Of a stretch of DNA of 64,000 nucleotides, positions 63,812 to 64,000 are shown in pieces. Below the pieces are notes generated by a model. That model had not been told where the DNA came from. It worked only from the letters and a program-made list of their open reading frames with translations, and made no database searches. Each line of letters opens with the position of its first letter. The first letter of the stretch is position 1. The translations under genes were made by a program, and so were the position numbers. This stretch comes from Ectobius pallidus (taxonomy: Eukaryota > Arthropoda > Insecta > Blattodea > Ectobiidae): contig CAXKWD010000009.1 in NCBI GenBank assembly GCA_964059195.1, positions 148,919,890-148,983,889 on the forward strand. Direction: 5' to 3'.

Positions 63812-64000
63812 GATTAATATAAGGAAGTGTCTGTCTGTCTGGCTATCCGCGATGCCCAGCGAAATCTACTAAACGCAGAGATCTGAAATTTTAAACATAA
63901 GTGGACTGAAGGGTCGGAAAATGCACCTCGAAGACGGAATTTTAATTTTTGCTTTCGTTCGTGAGTTATGAGTGAAAAACTGGCAGAAAACGTGTATTTT
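63812..64000 (+). mobile_element. Helitron H1 5' portion, cut by the window end
   Basis: ATTAATATAAGGAAGTGTC, a CTGTCTGTCTGG tract, then GCAGAGATCTGAAATTTTAA and GTGAGTTATGAGTGAAAAAC as in 51835. Continues past the window. Confidence 0.7.

Overview
The window looks like gene-poor, repeat-dense nuclear DNA of an insect, most likely a cockroach or other Blattodea. That assignment is an inference. It rests on the LINE C-termini ending in AMNLRVP, a type I associate with cockroach and termite predicted proteins, on the mix of hAT, Helitron, Tc1/mariner, P-like and tRNA-SINE families, and on the AT-rich, microsatellite-rich background. I found no convincing host protein-coding exon, no genuine single-copy tRNA or rRNA gene, and no CRISPR array. 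Every recognisable coding stretch belongs to a mobile element and is broken: two LINE lineages, a mariner transposase with in-frame stops, and two copies of a THAP-domain exon in a P-like element. Layout: 1-6.7 kb holds nested hAT elements (161-1094 containing 202-857), copies of a composite repeat called W here, and a T-rich family L with a SINE inserted (6186-6621). 7-14.7 kb has Helitron and LINE fragments, a full-length W, a hAT-C remnant carrying a 78-bp fold-back MITE, and a tandem family with X-box-like palindromes. 15-23 kb has SINEs, a large hairpin, a hAT-C split by a LINE, a hAT containing a second hAT, and two back-to-back TA-target MITEs. 23-30 kb has SINEs, the first P-like THAP element (24320-25563) and a hAT-B (27761-29757) that holds three further insertions, each datable against clean sister copies in the window. 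30-45 kb has more W, hAT, LINE and Helitron copies, the second P-like element (41601-42845), and a hAT-C with a palindromic tRNA-pair insertion. 45-57.5 kb has a perfect 115-bp-arm palindrome that looks like a Penelope-like terminal repeat, a large D palindrome, Helitrons, and mariner relics. 57.5-64 kb has SINEs, a third repeated family (J) and two hATs. Because several families occur in multiple copies, empty and filled sites can be compared inside the window. That comparison gives the most interesting result: repeated micro-insertions in which a TA dinucleotide has become TA-GGC-TA, TA-GCC-TA or TA-GGCC-TA relative to sister copies. The pattern matches excision footprints of an unidentified TA-target transposon whose ends would read GGC...GCC. 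I know of no description of it. Other items of note are the paired P-like THAP elements with clean 8-bp target duplications, hammerhead-ribozyme-like cores in the Penelope-like sequences, and X-box (RFX-type) palindromes spread by a repeat family.
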